From contig OX352772.1 in NCBI GenBank assembly GCA_947095535.1, positions 97,026,934 to 97,090,933 on the forward strand: a stretch of DNA of 64,000 bases. Direction: 5' to 3'. A program made the translations under genes and the position numbers. Below the pieces are notes generated by a model. That model saw only the letters and a list, made by a program, of their open reading frames with translations, made no database searches and had not been told where the DNA came from. This DNA comes from Poecilobothrus nobilitatus (Eukaryota; Arthropoda; Insecta; Diptera; Dolichopodidae). Shown here piece after piece: positions 33,700 through 45,849 of this stretch; position 1 is the first letter of the stretch; each line of letters opens with the position of its first letter.

Positions 33700-34700
33700 G
33701 TTTAGAAAAATAGAATTTATGGAAAAAGTACAATCCGTAAAAATTCAGAAAGCAAAACCAAATTCGTCAAAGCACTAACTGATATTATTTTTAAAATAAC
33801 GCCAAAATAGAATTAAATTGTATAAAGAGCCTGTAGTTGGTGTACGTATATTTAGAATTTAGATTATTTGGTATTGTGAGTGAGGACTATTATGTCTATT
33901 TATTTATCGAGTTCGAAATAAATGTTTTAAAGGTACGTGGTGAAAACAGAATAGGTATCCGTAAAACATTCGGAAAATGCACAAACAAAGGTTGGAGCAA
34001 AATAGAGTTAAATTTTTTTAATGAGCAACGTTGTCTGTAACAATATTGCCGTTGTTCGTTTTACCTTGCCCTAATGTGAAAAATTTAAAATCTAAAAAGA
34101 CTCTATAGGCATTTGTCGTACAATCCTTGATTAAGATTGTACATGTAACATGGTAAAGAGGGCGAGAAAACCGTACAAATATTACCACATTATTCAAATT
34201 TAATTTTGGTTTTAAGAACTGCTGTATACTCAAATTTAAGTATATGAGAAGAAATTGAATTCAAAAAAGAATACAATTAGAAAATCGCTTCAAATAATAT
34301 ACAAACATTCATACATAAATGCAACAATTTAATAGAAAAGGAAAAAACCAAAACAATTATATATTTGAATTTTAAAGACTCTCGCCCGCTGGTTATACAT
34401 AAGTACATACTTAGATACGTATTGATTATTAATATCAGATTAATATCATTCATCATTATTTAAAATTTCAATAAATATTGTGATAAATGACGATTTTTAT
34501 CAATTTTTAAATTTTTTCTTTACACATGCATAAGTTAAGTAAATATAGCCAAAGAATAGTTGAGCCGTTGAGGTCGAGTCGTGTCGAGTCGAGACTCGTG
34601 ACTCGAGAGGAAAAACAGAATACATAATTTTAAAGAGAGTAAGTGAGAATGTCTCTTATAATTTTGTTTTTATTTGTTATTCTGTTTTGTTGTGTACGTT
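33700..34700. other. Unassigned AT-rich DNA
   Basis: No recognisable protein. A short cluster of GTCGAG/CTCGA repeats lies at 34572-34612. Otherwise nothing is seen. Confidence 0.4.
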
Positions 34701-34703
34701 TTG

Positions 34704-35430
34704 TTACCACATACTACCGACTATCGTAGGTACCATACTACTGTAATATAAATATGAAATGTGTTGTTTGTTTTTTATTATTAATATAATAAACGAAACG
34801 GAATTCATAATACGTAGTGTGTGGCTGAAAACTACTAAATTATAATTATAGATTTTTATTACTGTAGCCACTCGTATGTTCATCACTATTTTTATTTCTT
34901 TAATATCTATCATACTAGCAGAATTTCTATTGTTATTGTAAACATTTTTATTTGTAACAAATATATTATTATTTTGACTAATTACCGTGCAATTATTACT
35001 TGTCTCATTATTTTTGTTATTATTACTAATTTCATTACCATTATTAACCTTAACACTATTACTATGATTATTTTTATTTCTATTACCAATATAATTACTA
35101 ATATTATTAAAACTATTACTATTACTATCATTATTGTTATTATTATTTTTAAACTTAGAATTATTATTATCATTATTGGTATTAGAATTGACATAAGCAT
35201 AGTTGATACAGGAAGTTTCACTATTTTTATCTTTATTTAAGTTGCTATTTTTCACTTCTAACTCCTTTAATTGCTAGTATCCAATTCTTCGCTTTAACTT
35301 ATTTAATTTGTTCTGGTACACTGGGCATAATTTACTTAAAGTTTTGTGATTTACATCCAAACCCAAACTGAATTTTTCATTCGATTTTACACAATTTATG
35401 CACCAGAGGTGCTAGCAAACAGCGCCATGA
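34704..35430 (-). pseudogene. LINE ORF1 C-terminal part: zinc knuckle plus Asn-rich tail
   Basis: The right part (35430-35290) reads CINCVKSNEKF ... NHKTLSKLCPVYQNKL, a C-x2-C ... H ... C knuckle with the CPVYQ signature of Jockey-type ORF1. After one in-frame stop the frame continues for 183 codons (35255-34704), with long Asn runs and then unrelated hydrophobic sequence. The same arrangement (knuckles then Asn-rich tail) occurs at 10160-11031. The Asn runs derive from AAT/AAC repeats. A host Asn-rich protein is less likely given the knuckle. Confidence 0.6.
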
Positions 35431-35649
35431 CATCATATAATTTTAAGATATTAGTTAGATGTAATTTAATTTAAATGAAAAAGAAAGCTTTTACTTAACT
35501 TACTACCCAATTAATTAAAATATTGATCTCCATCACCAAATATAAACTTTAAATTTCTAATTTTAAAATAAAAACAAATATTAATTAATTTCTTTTGTTA
35601 TTAAAGGAACTATACACCCAATACTTGTTACTAAGTTCACAGTGCGTTA

Positions 35650-36110
35650 GTCCCTGACTCCAAAATCGTTTTAAATTCAGAACCTGGCATATACATATTC
35701 TGGAAAAACAGGCAATTCAAATTTTGAATCTAACTGTAAAGTCAATATTTATTGGGGTTGGTGAAATTCCCAAGCCAAAATCCTCAAGACAAAATTTCTT
35801 AAAACAAAATTTCCTTAACAAAATCCCCAAAAACAAAATCCCAAAAGGCAAAACCCCCCAAAAACAAAATCGGGAAATTAATTGAAACATTCTCAAATCC
35901 TTTGCAATTTAGAATCTCGTATATATGTACATATCTATGAGTATTCCGAAAAAAGGGAAATACCCTGATTTTTTAACCAACTGTAAAATATAGTTAAGTA
36001 AAATTTCTATAGTTAAGCAAAATTTAGTTGTTTTTGGCGATTTTAATTTTACGAATTTTGTCTTAATGGGGATTTAGTTTTGGAGATTTTCCCCATATCC
36101 CAATTTTGTA
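35650..36110. repeat. 88-bp minisatellite between inverted short-repeat arms
   Basis: Minisatellite units lie near 35650-35750 and 35890-36000 ('attctggaaaaa', 'ccctgattttttaacc'). Between and after them are two degenerate arrays in opposite orientation: 'acaaaatcccNaaaa' repeats at 35760-35880 and 'gattttNtttttgg' repeats at 36000-36110. Confidence 0.6.
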
Positions 36111-36146
36111 TTGTTGAATGTACATTATTGTTTAATTATTTTTATA

Positions 36147-37045
36147 CCCGTACGATAGGATCGGGTATAATAAAATTACTCCTCCGTTTGTAACACCTGG
36201 AAATAAGCGAGCTATATATACCTTCAAAGGTATGGATCGGATCAGAAAAAAATTCTAAGACTTTTGAGCCATGTCCGTCCGTCCGTCCGTCCGTTCGTCA
36301 GCCCGCTAACTCAAAAACTAAGAAAGCCAGAATCTTGAAATTTACACAAAATATTCTGGGAGTAATTTGTAGGTTCCCTATTTTTGTTGGTTGAGTTTGG
36401 ACCAAAACTTAGGGTAGCTCTCGAACACCTAACTTTTAGATCCCGACATTTTTTTTGAAATAGAGCTATGAAATTTTAACTGCTGATAGATCTCACAAAA
36501 ATATTAATTTTATTTTTAATAACTTTTTTTTGTAGCCCCACCCGTTACGGAGCTACAGCTCCCCAAAGGTTCAAAAAAACTCTATATTTAAATTGTTATA
36601 GCACAAGTTGTATAAGGTATATCTTCATTTTGAAAACGCCAAACGATTACTACTTTCATTAGCTTTAAAAGTATATATACAATACATATATATTTGTGGC
36701 ATACGGTGTCTTAATTTACCGTTATGCGAAACTCAAATTTTGCAAAATCCTTTAACCCTTCTATCTTCTAAACGGTTAAAGCTGGAAACTTGAAATTTTG
36801 ACAAAAGTTAGATCTTTGAAAATAAGAATGAGTCATTTCAGAAATTCCCCGTTTAGGAGCTGTAAGAGGTCAAAAACTGAAAATTTTTTATTTTAAAACA
36901 CCTGTAACTTGAACACCTGTTAAAATTTGTTTGAAGTAATACACAAAACTTAAAGCTTCAACATTACACTCTTATTTCTGTTAACAACTTTTTTTAATAA
37001 TATAGGGTTACTTTATAATTGACGAAAGTGTTACTTGATTTTTTC
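36147..37045 (+). repeat. Diverged member of the GCACATTTCC family with hairpin head
   Basis: It begins with the hairpin ATACCCG...CGGGTAT (36147-36171). Then come tccg repeats at 36271-36293, 'tgtagccccacccgttacgg' (36532) and 'ttaccgttatgcgaaa', all found in the same order in the element at 1161-2398. 37046-37895 holds AT-rich DNA, including a diverged tRNA-like relic near 37448-37510, and no gene. Confidence 0.6.
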
Positions 37046-37895
37046 AAATTTTCTAAAAAATTTCTCTAACGAATTTTTTCCATTTTGTTTTACTCGATAA
37101 TTTGAAATTGTTGAGGATATAATGCGTAGTACAAAAAAATGTAAATAAATAAACAACATAACGGTTGCTTGAAGAATTTTTATTTATATGATATTGATAT
37201 TTATATACATACTTATATAATATTATGTTTATTTACATATCGTATATGTCACTAGTGAATGAATGATAAGAGTATAGATGTATATTATATAGCACCGTAT
37301 TTACATACATATATGTATTTTATTGTACTTATAAGAAATTATTCTGTCAATGGAATATTTAAATATAATATAATATAATATTTAAAATTATATTTACTAT
37401 TTTGTACTAAGTAAATTTAATATACATTTACCGCTTAGTATTAAATGGTACTAACTATAGAATATTTGGAAAAGTTTTGGATTGATAATCGTTATGTGGA
37501 AGGTTAAAATCTGCTTTTGAAGAATGTATAAACATATAGTTTGAATATATGTACAACCCATAATTCTAGAAATTATAAAATTCACCCAAATTATTTTAAA
37601 ATACTAAAATATTAAAAAAATAATATTGTAAGCAAAGTGACAGGCTGTGGACATACTAACGGTTCGTACGGGTATCTAAGAGTTGACAAAGGCAACTGTA
37701 TTCTTCCTCATTTTTATTATAAGGTTACATTGTGTTTAACTTTATTTGAGTACCTAGTATTATAAATTTAAAATGTGTTGTCTTAATTTGTTTTTATTTA
37801 TTAATATGAAACCAAATACATATTTGAATTGCACTATGAATTTACTACGCAAAACTAAATGAACTAACTGCGCAAAATTTTTATTTTTTTTCGCA

Positions 37896-38780
37896 ATGTT
37901 CGCAAAACAAAAAAATGTTTGCACTGTTAATTCGTTAATTCATTTCAGTGGAAATTCAAAAAATATTTCTCTTGATATTTTATATGGAATATATTTTTAT
38001 GGAATTGTAAATTTAAAAATAATTAATTTTGAGTGCCTTGCAGCTATGTGTAAACTAAAAGAAGAAAATACATTGTTAAAAACTAAAGTATGCAGATTGG
38101 AAAATAAAATCAGCTATCCTTGAATTTTTTCAACAGTAAGTTTGTGGAACATCTTTATTTGATTTATTGAGTAAAAAATTGTTTTTTATTTATACTTTTT
38201 GTCCGCAAAATAATTTTTATAATATTTTATTTTTATAATATTCTTAGAATATTATATTTATTTATTATAAAGCCTATATATATTTCGGCATCACTGCCAT
38301 CATAACGGCGAATACAATTTAATATTGTATTACTCAATAAATTTAATAAAATCTGCTAGCTTGTGCAGATAGAAAAAACAAATATAATACCATAAAATTT
38401 GTAAATCAAATTTGTAATAAAGGTTTAAAAATTAATATAAATGAAAGGCATATTACCAATTGCTACGTAAAAAATATCAAAAAAGGAACAAATAGTGAGG
38501 TGAAAAGTATTTTGTGCGTGCGTCTTTCTTCAAATGAACTCAAGCTAGATATTATGAAGTCGAAAGGAAAAAATTTCAAAAATCTTGATACTGCTTTATT
38601 TGGAGTTGTTGACAAAGCTAAAATGTACATAAATGATATTTGAGCTCCTATTTGAGCATGGTTTCATTAGCTCTATTTAAGCACTGTTCATGGTGGCAAA
38701 GAAAGCGAAGGAGGAAAGACATTATAAATATTTGTAGTTTAGAAATAATAATATTTTGATGAAAAAACAGAAAAATTGAA
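37896..38780 (+). pseudogene. LINE ORF1 remnant with FP-type C-terminal domain
   Basis: A first frame (37896-38123) ends in a leucine/charge-patterned stretch (CKLKEENTLLKTKVCRLENKI), likely a short coiled coil. From about 38390 a broken frame reads VKSILCVRLSSNELKLDIMKSKG and AKMYINDI, then in a shifted frame EERHYKYL.FRNNNILMKK. The YINE...(Y)KYVWxRNGxIL(M/V)RK pattern is the C-terminal domain of ORF1 proteins that resemble baculovirus FP proteins. Several stops and shifts are present. It is cut by the repeat at 38770. Confidence 0.5.
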
Positions 38781-39095
38781 AATTTGCTATTTTTAGGCAC
38801 CTGTAACTTAAGCACCTGTACACATTTTCTTCCGTAAGACATAAAAATTAAAGCTCCCGTAATATAATTTTACGTGTGTTAACGATTTTTCTTAGTTATA
38901 TAGGGTTCCGGATTTACAGCCCCTCAAAAATCCAGAAAAGTCCTATTTTCACATATTTTCTTATTACAAAAAATTCTTAAATTTTATTTTTGGAATTTTC
39001 AAATTTTTGTGCAAGTCACAATTCTAAACAGTTTGTTTTGTTTTTTGGAAATGTGCGCTTTTAAAAACCGTTGGTTTACATTCTACCTTGTTTTA
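38770..39095 (+). repeat. Partial copy (right end) of the GCACATTTCC element
   Basis: It matches 2130-2432: aaaattgaaaatttgctatt, cacctgtaactta, tatagggttccgga, ggaaatgtgcgcttttaaaa, ccttg. The left two thirds are absent. It lies between LINE ORF1- and ORF2-like sequences. Confidence 0.85.
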
Positions 39096-39199
39096 TTTAA
39101 TGACTGTTAATTTAAATTTTGATCTATTTAATGATTATCCTAATACATTGATCATATAAATACATTGGTCATACATTGATCCTGAATATAATAACTGTG

Positions 39200-40990
39200 A
39201 TAGTGTTTTTGAATTTACAAATTTTAATTGTTCTTTATTTTTAGTTCATCAAAATGTTAGAAGTTTGAGGCAGAATTTTGATTCGCTTGTGGTCCACTTA
39301 GAAGTTTTTAAAAATATTCCGGATTTAATTTTTGTTTCCGAAATTTGGATTTTCAATCAATCAAATTGCTACTAACTTAATTGTGTTAGCAGATATGAAT
39401 TTAAATATTTTGAATAATAGTGAGAGTGTTGATTCTTATTTGACATTACTAGCTGAGAATTGTTTGGCTTCTATTATAAATTAACCGACTAGACAAACTT
39501 TTAGAATGTGTTTCAAACATGTCCATGTTCGTCTGGCTACTATTCCTGGCTACTATTTTTCCTAGTATTCCAAATGACGCTAGTAATTATAGACCCATTT
39601 CTTTGTTGTCAATAATATAAAAAATCGTTGAAAAAGCTATTAAGCATAGAGTGTTAATCTACATTAATAGACTAAATTTTTTTAGAAATAAAAAATTTGG
39701 GTTTAGGAATGCTAGTTCTACCCTTCTGGCGTTCTGCTCAGATATTAGCAAGGGTTTAGATCATAAAAAAATTTGAGATCACTCCATTATTTTGCGGAAG
39801 TTGTCTGCTATAGGGTTTCGTGGTTTTATGTTTAATTGGTTTGTGCCATATTTAAGTGACAAATCACAATGTGTAAAAGTAGGCAACAGTTACAGTAGTT
39901 TTAAAAATATAAATTTGGGGGTACTGCAAGGATTTGTATTGGTCCCAATCTTATTCTTAAACTATATAAATTCGCTTTTTCACCAAAAGTTTAAAAAAAC
40001 TTTAATGCTGTTAAAGTTTCTTTAAACTTTTGAACTTTATGTTAAAGTTCTTTTAAACTCACCAACATCACCAGCCTTTGCGCTGGTGATGTTGGTGTGT
40101 CATATTGTTGCAATAGTGCTTTTAATTTAGTCTGTGATATAAATAATGATTTAAGTGTTTTTAGAATTTGGTTGTCGAAACAACTAAGTTAACAATAAAA
40201 CTAAGCTAATGTTTTTTAGCATTAGTCAGCAGGATGCTCCTGATATAAATTTTTTTTCGTGCGAGTAATTTTAATAAACTTGCCATGAATGGTCGGAGGG
40301 ATACTTTTAATGCTACAAATTTCTGCAGATCTGGTTGTTTTAGTATTGAAAAAGTTGATAATTTTAGGTATCTTGGTATAATCATCGATACAAATTTTAG
40401 TTGGTCACAACATAGTATCACCCTAAAATCATACTTACTCTGTACACTAAGAAAGTTTTATTACCTTAAAAAATTATGTTCGCTAAATGTATTTAAGATG
40501 TTTTCTATGGTATTTTTCATTGTAAGTTGTAACTTTTCATTGTAAGTTGTACAGCATTAGCTCTTTGGGTGGTGCTCACAAAAGTAAAATTAACCCGCTT
40601 GTAATTTTACATAAATGTATTATATGAAAAAATGTGCGAAATATGTGCAACAGACATGGATTTTTTAATAGTATGGAATTATTTAGGTTTTTAAAAATTC
40701 TTCTTGCTAGACAGCTATATTACTACAAAGTGCTAACAATCTTTTTACTATAGGTGGATATCTAAATATTAGAATTTCTAATGTTTATTCTTTGCGTTCT
40801 AATCAGGGAGTTTTGTTAATGTTCCAACTTTCCGAACTACAAGCTATCGTAACTTTTTAGATTAATAGGCTACCAGAACCAATACGATTACTTAGAAATT
40901 CAAATAAGTTCGTTAATAAAGTAAAATGTTGGTTTATAAGTTTTGATCACGGCGAAATCGAGAGTTTCGAGAGTTGCTAGACCATTTATC
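39200..40990 (+). pseudogene. LINE ORF2 remnant: endonuclease and reverse transcriptase
   Basis: In order: FLVHQNVRSLRQNFDSL and PDLIFVSEIWI (endonuclease start, 39235-39350), IVLADMNLNIL and INxPTR (39385-39500). A deletion follows, then ASNYRPISLLS (39575-39610), KKFGFRNASSTLLAF and KLSAIGFRGFMFNWFVPYLSD (frame 39792-40025) with GVLQGFVLVPILFLNYIN (VPQGSVLGPILF decayed). Next come DNFRYLGIIIDTNFSW (40285-40545) and a C-terminal LGGAHKSKINPLVILHK and FLKILLARQLYYYKVL (to about 40740). The YADD box is not readable. Many stops and shifts. Plus strand. Confidence 0.8.
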
Positions 40991-41500
40991 TATGTACATG
41001 TACATATATAAATACCGAAACTGTTGTATTATCTTTGTTTTGTCAACTATGCTTCACATAATATCTCTTCTTTTTTTTTAAAATGGATAAAGAATTCATA
41101 AAAATATTTTTCTTTTTAAACTCTTTTTTGCACTTTATTTTTCTCACCCCACAACAGAAAAAATAGCATTAATGTTTTTCTGGCTTTAAACACTGCTTCT
41201 TATTATTATACAAGTTTTAAGTAATTTGAAATAATGAATTTTATATTTATGAATTATGAATTAATTTTAAATATTGTTATTATTTTTCTTCTTTTTTGGT
41301 TGGGGGTCGCGGAAGCATTGAAAGCTTCTGCAAAGCGTAGGACGATACAAATATGTGGGGCCTTCACACGAAGTAAGTTTTATGCAATCACCAGAACCAG
41401 TTTTATGCAATTAAAACTAGTCGTAAAGACTAACCATTCATTTTTTTTTTCTTATATTGGTTGCTAAAAAATCTCATGTAGAGACTCTCGTTTAGCGATA
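40991..41500. other. AT-rich spacer
   Basis: No recognised gene. A small less AT-rich patch at 41300-41400 gave no family match by eye. Confidence 0.45.
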
Positions 41501-42790
41501 AATATCAGGAACCATGTAGGTACCCGCATTTACTGCTAGTTGTAGTGACTTCTTTCTTTTAAGCATTATTCGTATTCAATTGGAATATAGGAGTTTACCG
41601 GCTTGTGCATTTATATGCCCTTGTAATCGGGCTTTGTTTCATTGCATAGTTTTTATTTCTTGCACTACAGTGGGTATGTTTAAGTCTCTATATATCTAAG
41701 TCACTATTTCGCACATACCAGGAAAACTTAACCATGTTTCTTAAAATATAACCATGTTTCTTTATATTTTGGAATGTTTGAATTTGCTGTAGATGGATCT
41801 GTTTGGCACAACCCCAAAGTTGTATACCATACAACCAAATCGGTTTAATTATTTGGTTATAAAGTTTTATACTGAATTGGCAACCTGGAACTTCAACCCA
41901 CGAACCAATAAATTTCTCTATATTTTAAATCACATTCCATATTTTTCTGTTTTATATGTTCATTCCACCTTAACTTGACGTATAGTGTCATACCCAGGTA
42001 TTTCGACATTTTCTCTTGAGGTATATCTTTATCATATACCTTAGTAGCAACGGGATTTTGAATAACTCTATTTGTAAAATTAACATGCACAAATTTCAAC
42101 TCGTTCAATTTAATTTTCCATTTTTTGGTCCAATTGTATAATTTATCACTTCCTTTTTGTAGTTTTTCTGTAGCCTCGTCAATATTTGATCCTACAGCCA
42201 TAATTACAGCATTGCCGCAAAAGTAGCTACAGTAATATTTTCTAACAATGGTAAATCACTTGTAAAAAGGAAATATAAGGTTGAATCCACATTGCTACCT
42301 CAATTAGCTCCTTGTCTTCTATTATAGGTTTCATTCTTTTAAGCAACCTCTCAAATAGGTTTGATATTATTGGAAACACAGATATAGTTCTATAAGATTT
42401 AGCTTCATTCTGTGGCTTCCCTGGCTTTAATATCATTAAAATTTCAACGACTTTCCACGCTCTATGTACGTATTTCAGCCTTGTTACTAGCTGAATTAAT
42501 TATAAAAGTTAGCATAGCTAATTCTTTTTTGGCAGCTGCTTTAGTATTTCAGCTAAAATTAAATCAAAACCTGGGTCTTTATTAGATTTGAGGGTTTTGA
42601 TTTCTTCTATTACTTCTCTTTCTGTAAATGGCTCGATACATTTTTCTCCATTTCTTTCCAAATCACTTTCTTCTTCAATAGGAACATCAATTTCATTTGG
42701 CCGAAAACCTTCTCAGAGTTTAACGTTTGTTCCAGAATATGTTATGGGATATCCTGATTTTTTAATTCTTGTTTAGAAGTACTATGGAAA
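41500..42790 (-). pseudogene. Jockey-clade reverse transcriptase remnant
   Basis: Read leftwards: VIEEIKTLKSNKDPGFDLI (near 42610-42560), then the frame 42242-42436 with MILKPGKPQNEAKSYRTISV and ISNLFERLLKR. The LKPGKP...SYRPISLLP signature is typical of Jockey RT. The frame 41893-42201 continues with KLYNWTKKWKIKLNELKFVHV and KYLGMTLYVKLRWNEHI. The catalytic FADD region between the two frames is lost. Stops and shifts separate the parts. It has no endonuclease upstream and no tail. Confidence 0.8.
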
Positions 42791-42829
42791 ATCATTCCTA
42801 AAGCACTGTAGACTGTTTGAAAGGGAGAC

Positions 42830-44180
42830 ACTGTTTTCGAATCCTACCCTAAAATCCCTCTCAATTCATAATATCGTATATTCATATATATATATTTTGT
42901 AGAAGGAATATGATGCCTGCGAGGACTGACCAGCCCCTCGAGAGCGCTGGGGGCCTTATTTCACATTCAAATTTCAGATAAAATCGTTATGGGAAACCAA
43001 AACTAAACCATGAAAATTTTGAGCTGTTAATTAATTTTTCTTTAGCAATATGTTTTTGTTCTGAGCAGTTAATTCATTGTGAACTATAAGTGTGCAAAAC
43101 TAAAAAATTTTGTGCACTTAGTTAATTCTGTTGTTTTGCGCAGTTCGCTCCTTATAAACTAAGTGCGTTATTTAGTACGCAGTTAGTTCATTTTTGCTTT
43201 GTGCAACTAATTCATAGCGCCGAAATAACCCTCCAAAATAACGATATTTTAAGGATTATTTCATTACTTTAATGAATGATTTATTTTGATTTATTTTTTT
43301 AATAAATGATCAAATTAATTAAACTTTTATATTTGTTTTAAATTTTTAAAATTTTCATTTTCAAATTTCTTCTTTTGAGTTGTGGAGACTTAAATCTTGT
43401 CTGATAAACTTTATAACCTACAGTCTTTGACAGCTTTTCCTATTTTCAAAATTTCTGCAAAAGGCGTGTAACCGTGATTTTGCAACCAGCTCTAAAATCT
43501 TTCCTAATTCGAGAATTTCACATAAACATGTGTATAAATATTCCGGAAAAAGGGAATACCATGATTTTAAATCCAACTTTAAAATCTCTCCTAAGTCAGA
43601 ATCCCGCATATACATATATGTAAATATTCTGGAAAATGGGAATAACCTTGACTTTGAATCCTACTATAAAATCTTTCATAATTCAGAAGCATATACATAT
43701 ATTAAATAAATATTATGTAAAAGGGAAATACCTCAATTTTGAATTCAAGTTTAAAATTTCTCCTACGTGTGATAACATCTAACAAAAATTTGCGGGATTA
43801 TTTCATTTTAATTTGAAGGCGTATTTGACTTTATTGCGAAAATATTTCACTTTGAATTTGGGGTGTTATTTCAAAATGAAATAATCCTCAATTGTTTTGG
43901 GTGTTATTTAATTTTTTTTTTGGGAATAATTTTTTTCGGGGCTATTTCCAGCAGCTTCTATAAAATAGTAATGTTGAAATTTTTTTCATTTTTATTTTGG
44001 GGCCATAATATATATGAATGGTGAGTCATTTGAATTATGGCCCCAAAACAAAAAAAGAAATGTTTTTTTCAGTTTGAGTTTGGCGTCATATGTATTAGAA
44101 TTATGGCCCCAAAAGAAGCTTTTTCGGGGTGTTTTTTTTTATTTTTTTGGGGCTATAACTTGTATGAATTTTTTTTCAGC
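42830..44180. repeat. Composite: 88-bp minisatellite between inverted repeat arms
   Basis: A single minisatellite unit lies at 42835-42905. An arm of short repeats (42960-43275) ends 'gaaataaccctccaaaataa ... ggattatttcatt'. The core array 43430-43770 has 'atattcNgg' at 43538 and 43624 and a variant at 43710 (86-bp period). The opposite arm (43795-43950) carries 'aaatgaaataatcctcaatt' and 'gggtgttattt', the reverse of the left arm. Beyond it, 43990-44170 has inverted copies of 'ttggggccataat'. No protein is encoded. Confidence 0.65.
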
Positions 44181-44204
44181 TCATAATTTATATGAATTTA
44201 GGAA

Positions 44205-45215
44205 ATCAAACTGTGTGGCTTCGAAGTTATATGCGTTAAGTAAAACTAATAAAAATATCTTAGCTATGCGTCCGGTCGTTTCGTGTATCGGTAGTCCATC
44301 ATGCACAATTGCTATGTTTTTTCGTAATATTTTGACTAATTATATTAACGTTTGAACACTATGAGAAAAAGTTAACCGAATTATATTTTTATTTCTCTTG
44401 ACGTAGTTTAACTCTTTACCAATATTCTCAAAAAATTAGTAAGAAGAATAATTAATGAAGAATTGAGTGTTATTTCCGCTCATACGAGTTTGAGTGTGAA
44501 TATTTTTATGGAATTAGTTAATTTTTTTTTGAGACTAGTTATTTTAAATTTAATGGTAAAATATATAAACAATTTGTTGGAAGTGCAATCGGAAATCCAG
44601 CAAGTCCATCTCTAGCAAATTTAGTTATGAATTTCGTAATAAATAACATAAAGAAAAATATTAAATTTAATACACCGTTTTTAAAAATATATGTCGACGA
44701 CTATACCTATACACCAAATGAATAATATTTTACCAATTTTCAATATTGATTAAGGTTAATGATAAAATGCAATTTACCATGAAAATAGAATATGATAAAA
44801 AGTTAATATTCCTAGATATTTTGGTAATAAGACTGGATGATGGTAAATTATTAACTGATTGGTACCAGAAAACCCACAACCACCCATCAACAGAAACCCA
44901 AAATTCATAGTTTAAGTTCAAAAGAATTTATTGATAAAAATATAAAAGCAATGAAAAAAATTTAACACTAAATAATTACCCTAATTTTTTTCTAAATATA
45001 ATAATTCATACTTATAATTCACAAAATATTATAAATCTTAATAAGAATCAAAATATTATAATCGGAATAGAAAACAACACAAAGTTTTTAAGATTTCAAT
45101 ATTCACCAGAAATAAAGAAAAAATTAAAAAAGTATTTCGAAATTTTGACAACACGTGTAAATTTGTTTATTATGTATAATGAGAAAAGGGTTTTAAAATG
45201 ATTCTCTAAAATTAA
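44205..45215 (+). pseudogene. Penelope-like element reverse transcriptase
   Basis: KLYALSKTNKNILAMRPVVS and IGSPSCTIA (44215-44310) are the usual PLE start motif (KIHK...RPIVS..GSP). Then come KFNGKIYKQFVGSAIGNPAS and SLANLVMN (44545-44640), the catalytic IYVDDYTYT (44690-44715), LDILVIRLDDGKLLTDWYQK (44812-44870) and KFLRFQYSPEI. PLE RTs relate to telomerase and are distinct from LINE and LTR RTs. Stops and at least two frameshifts are present. The GIY-YIG endonuclease that normally follows is at 45850-46115, past a tandem array. Confidence 0.8.
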
Positions 45216-45299
45216 AGATAAATAACCAATTTAACATTATATATAAAACTAGTAATGTCTAACAGTTGATTAAATCGAATGATGAAAAAGCATTTTGAA

Positions 45300-45770
45300 A
45301 AAGCATTGCATCCCTGATTTTTTATAGTAGTACGGCTTATAAACGCTCTCATCCTCCAACACGATGGTCTTGAACCATGGTCCACAAACAAAAGTTGTAG
45401 AGCTGGCTAAGCTCCTTTTAATAATACCCCACATGATAATATACCCTTGTTTTTTATGTTAAGGGCTTATAAACTGTTTCAGGAATCAAGCAGCGCATCA
45501 AGGAACCATGGTCACCAAACTAAAGTTGGAGATCACGCCAAAATCTTTTCAATGATACCCCACATGATCATATACAGCTGATTTTATATCAAGATCTTAT
45601 AAAAGCTTTCTGTACCCAAACAAGGTATTCTGAAACCAGAGCCCCCAAACAAATAAAAAATTAATATATCGCTTACTTATACATTAAGGGCTTATAAAAG
45701 GTGTCAGTGACCAATCAGTGAGTCCTAGAATGCTGGTCCCTGCTGGTCAGACTCTATCAAATGCCTTTTG
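45300..45770. repeat. ~130-bp tandem repeat inside the Penelope-like element
   Basis: About four degenerate units are marked by 'cttataaa' near 45333, 45466, 45595 and 45690. Shared text includes 'aaccatggtc', 'ataccccacatgat' and 'tatac'. They separate the RT from the GIY-YIG domain, so they are either an insertion or an expanded linker. Confidence 0.7.
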
Positions 45771-45849
45771 CAGCTAGTCTCTAGCACATCTAGAAGTGCT
45801 TCATCTTTTTGATACGAAGTGAGTGAGTGGTTTCATGAATTTGTTAGGA

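Noticed and set aside
34974..35240. Ile/Thr-rich frames on both strands
   Set aside because: Shadows of the Asn-rich ORF1 tail.
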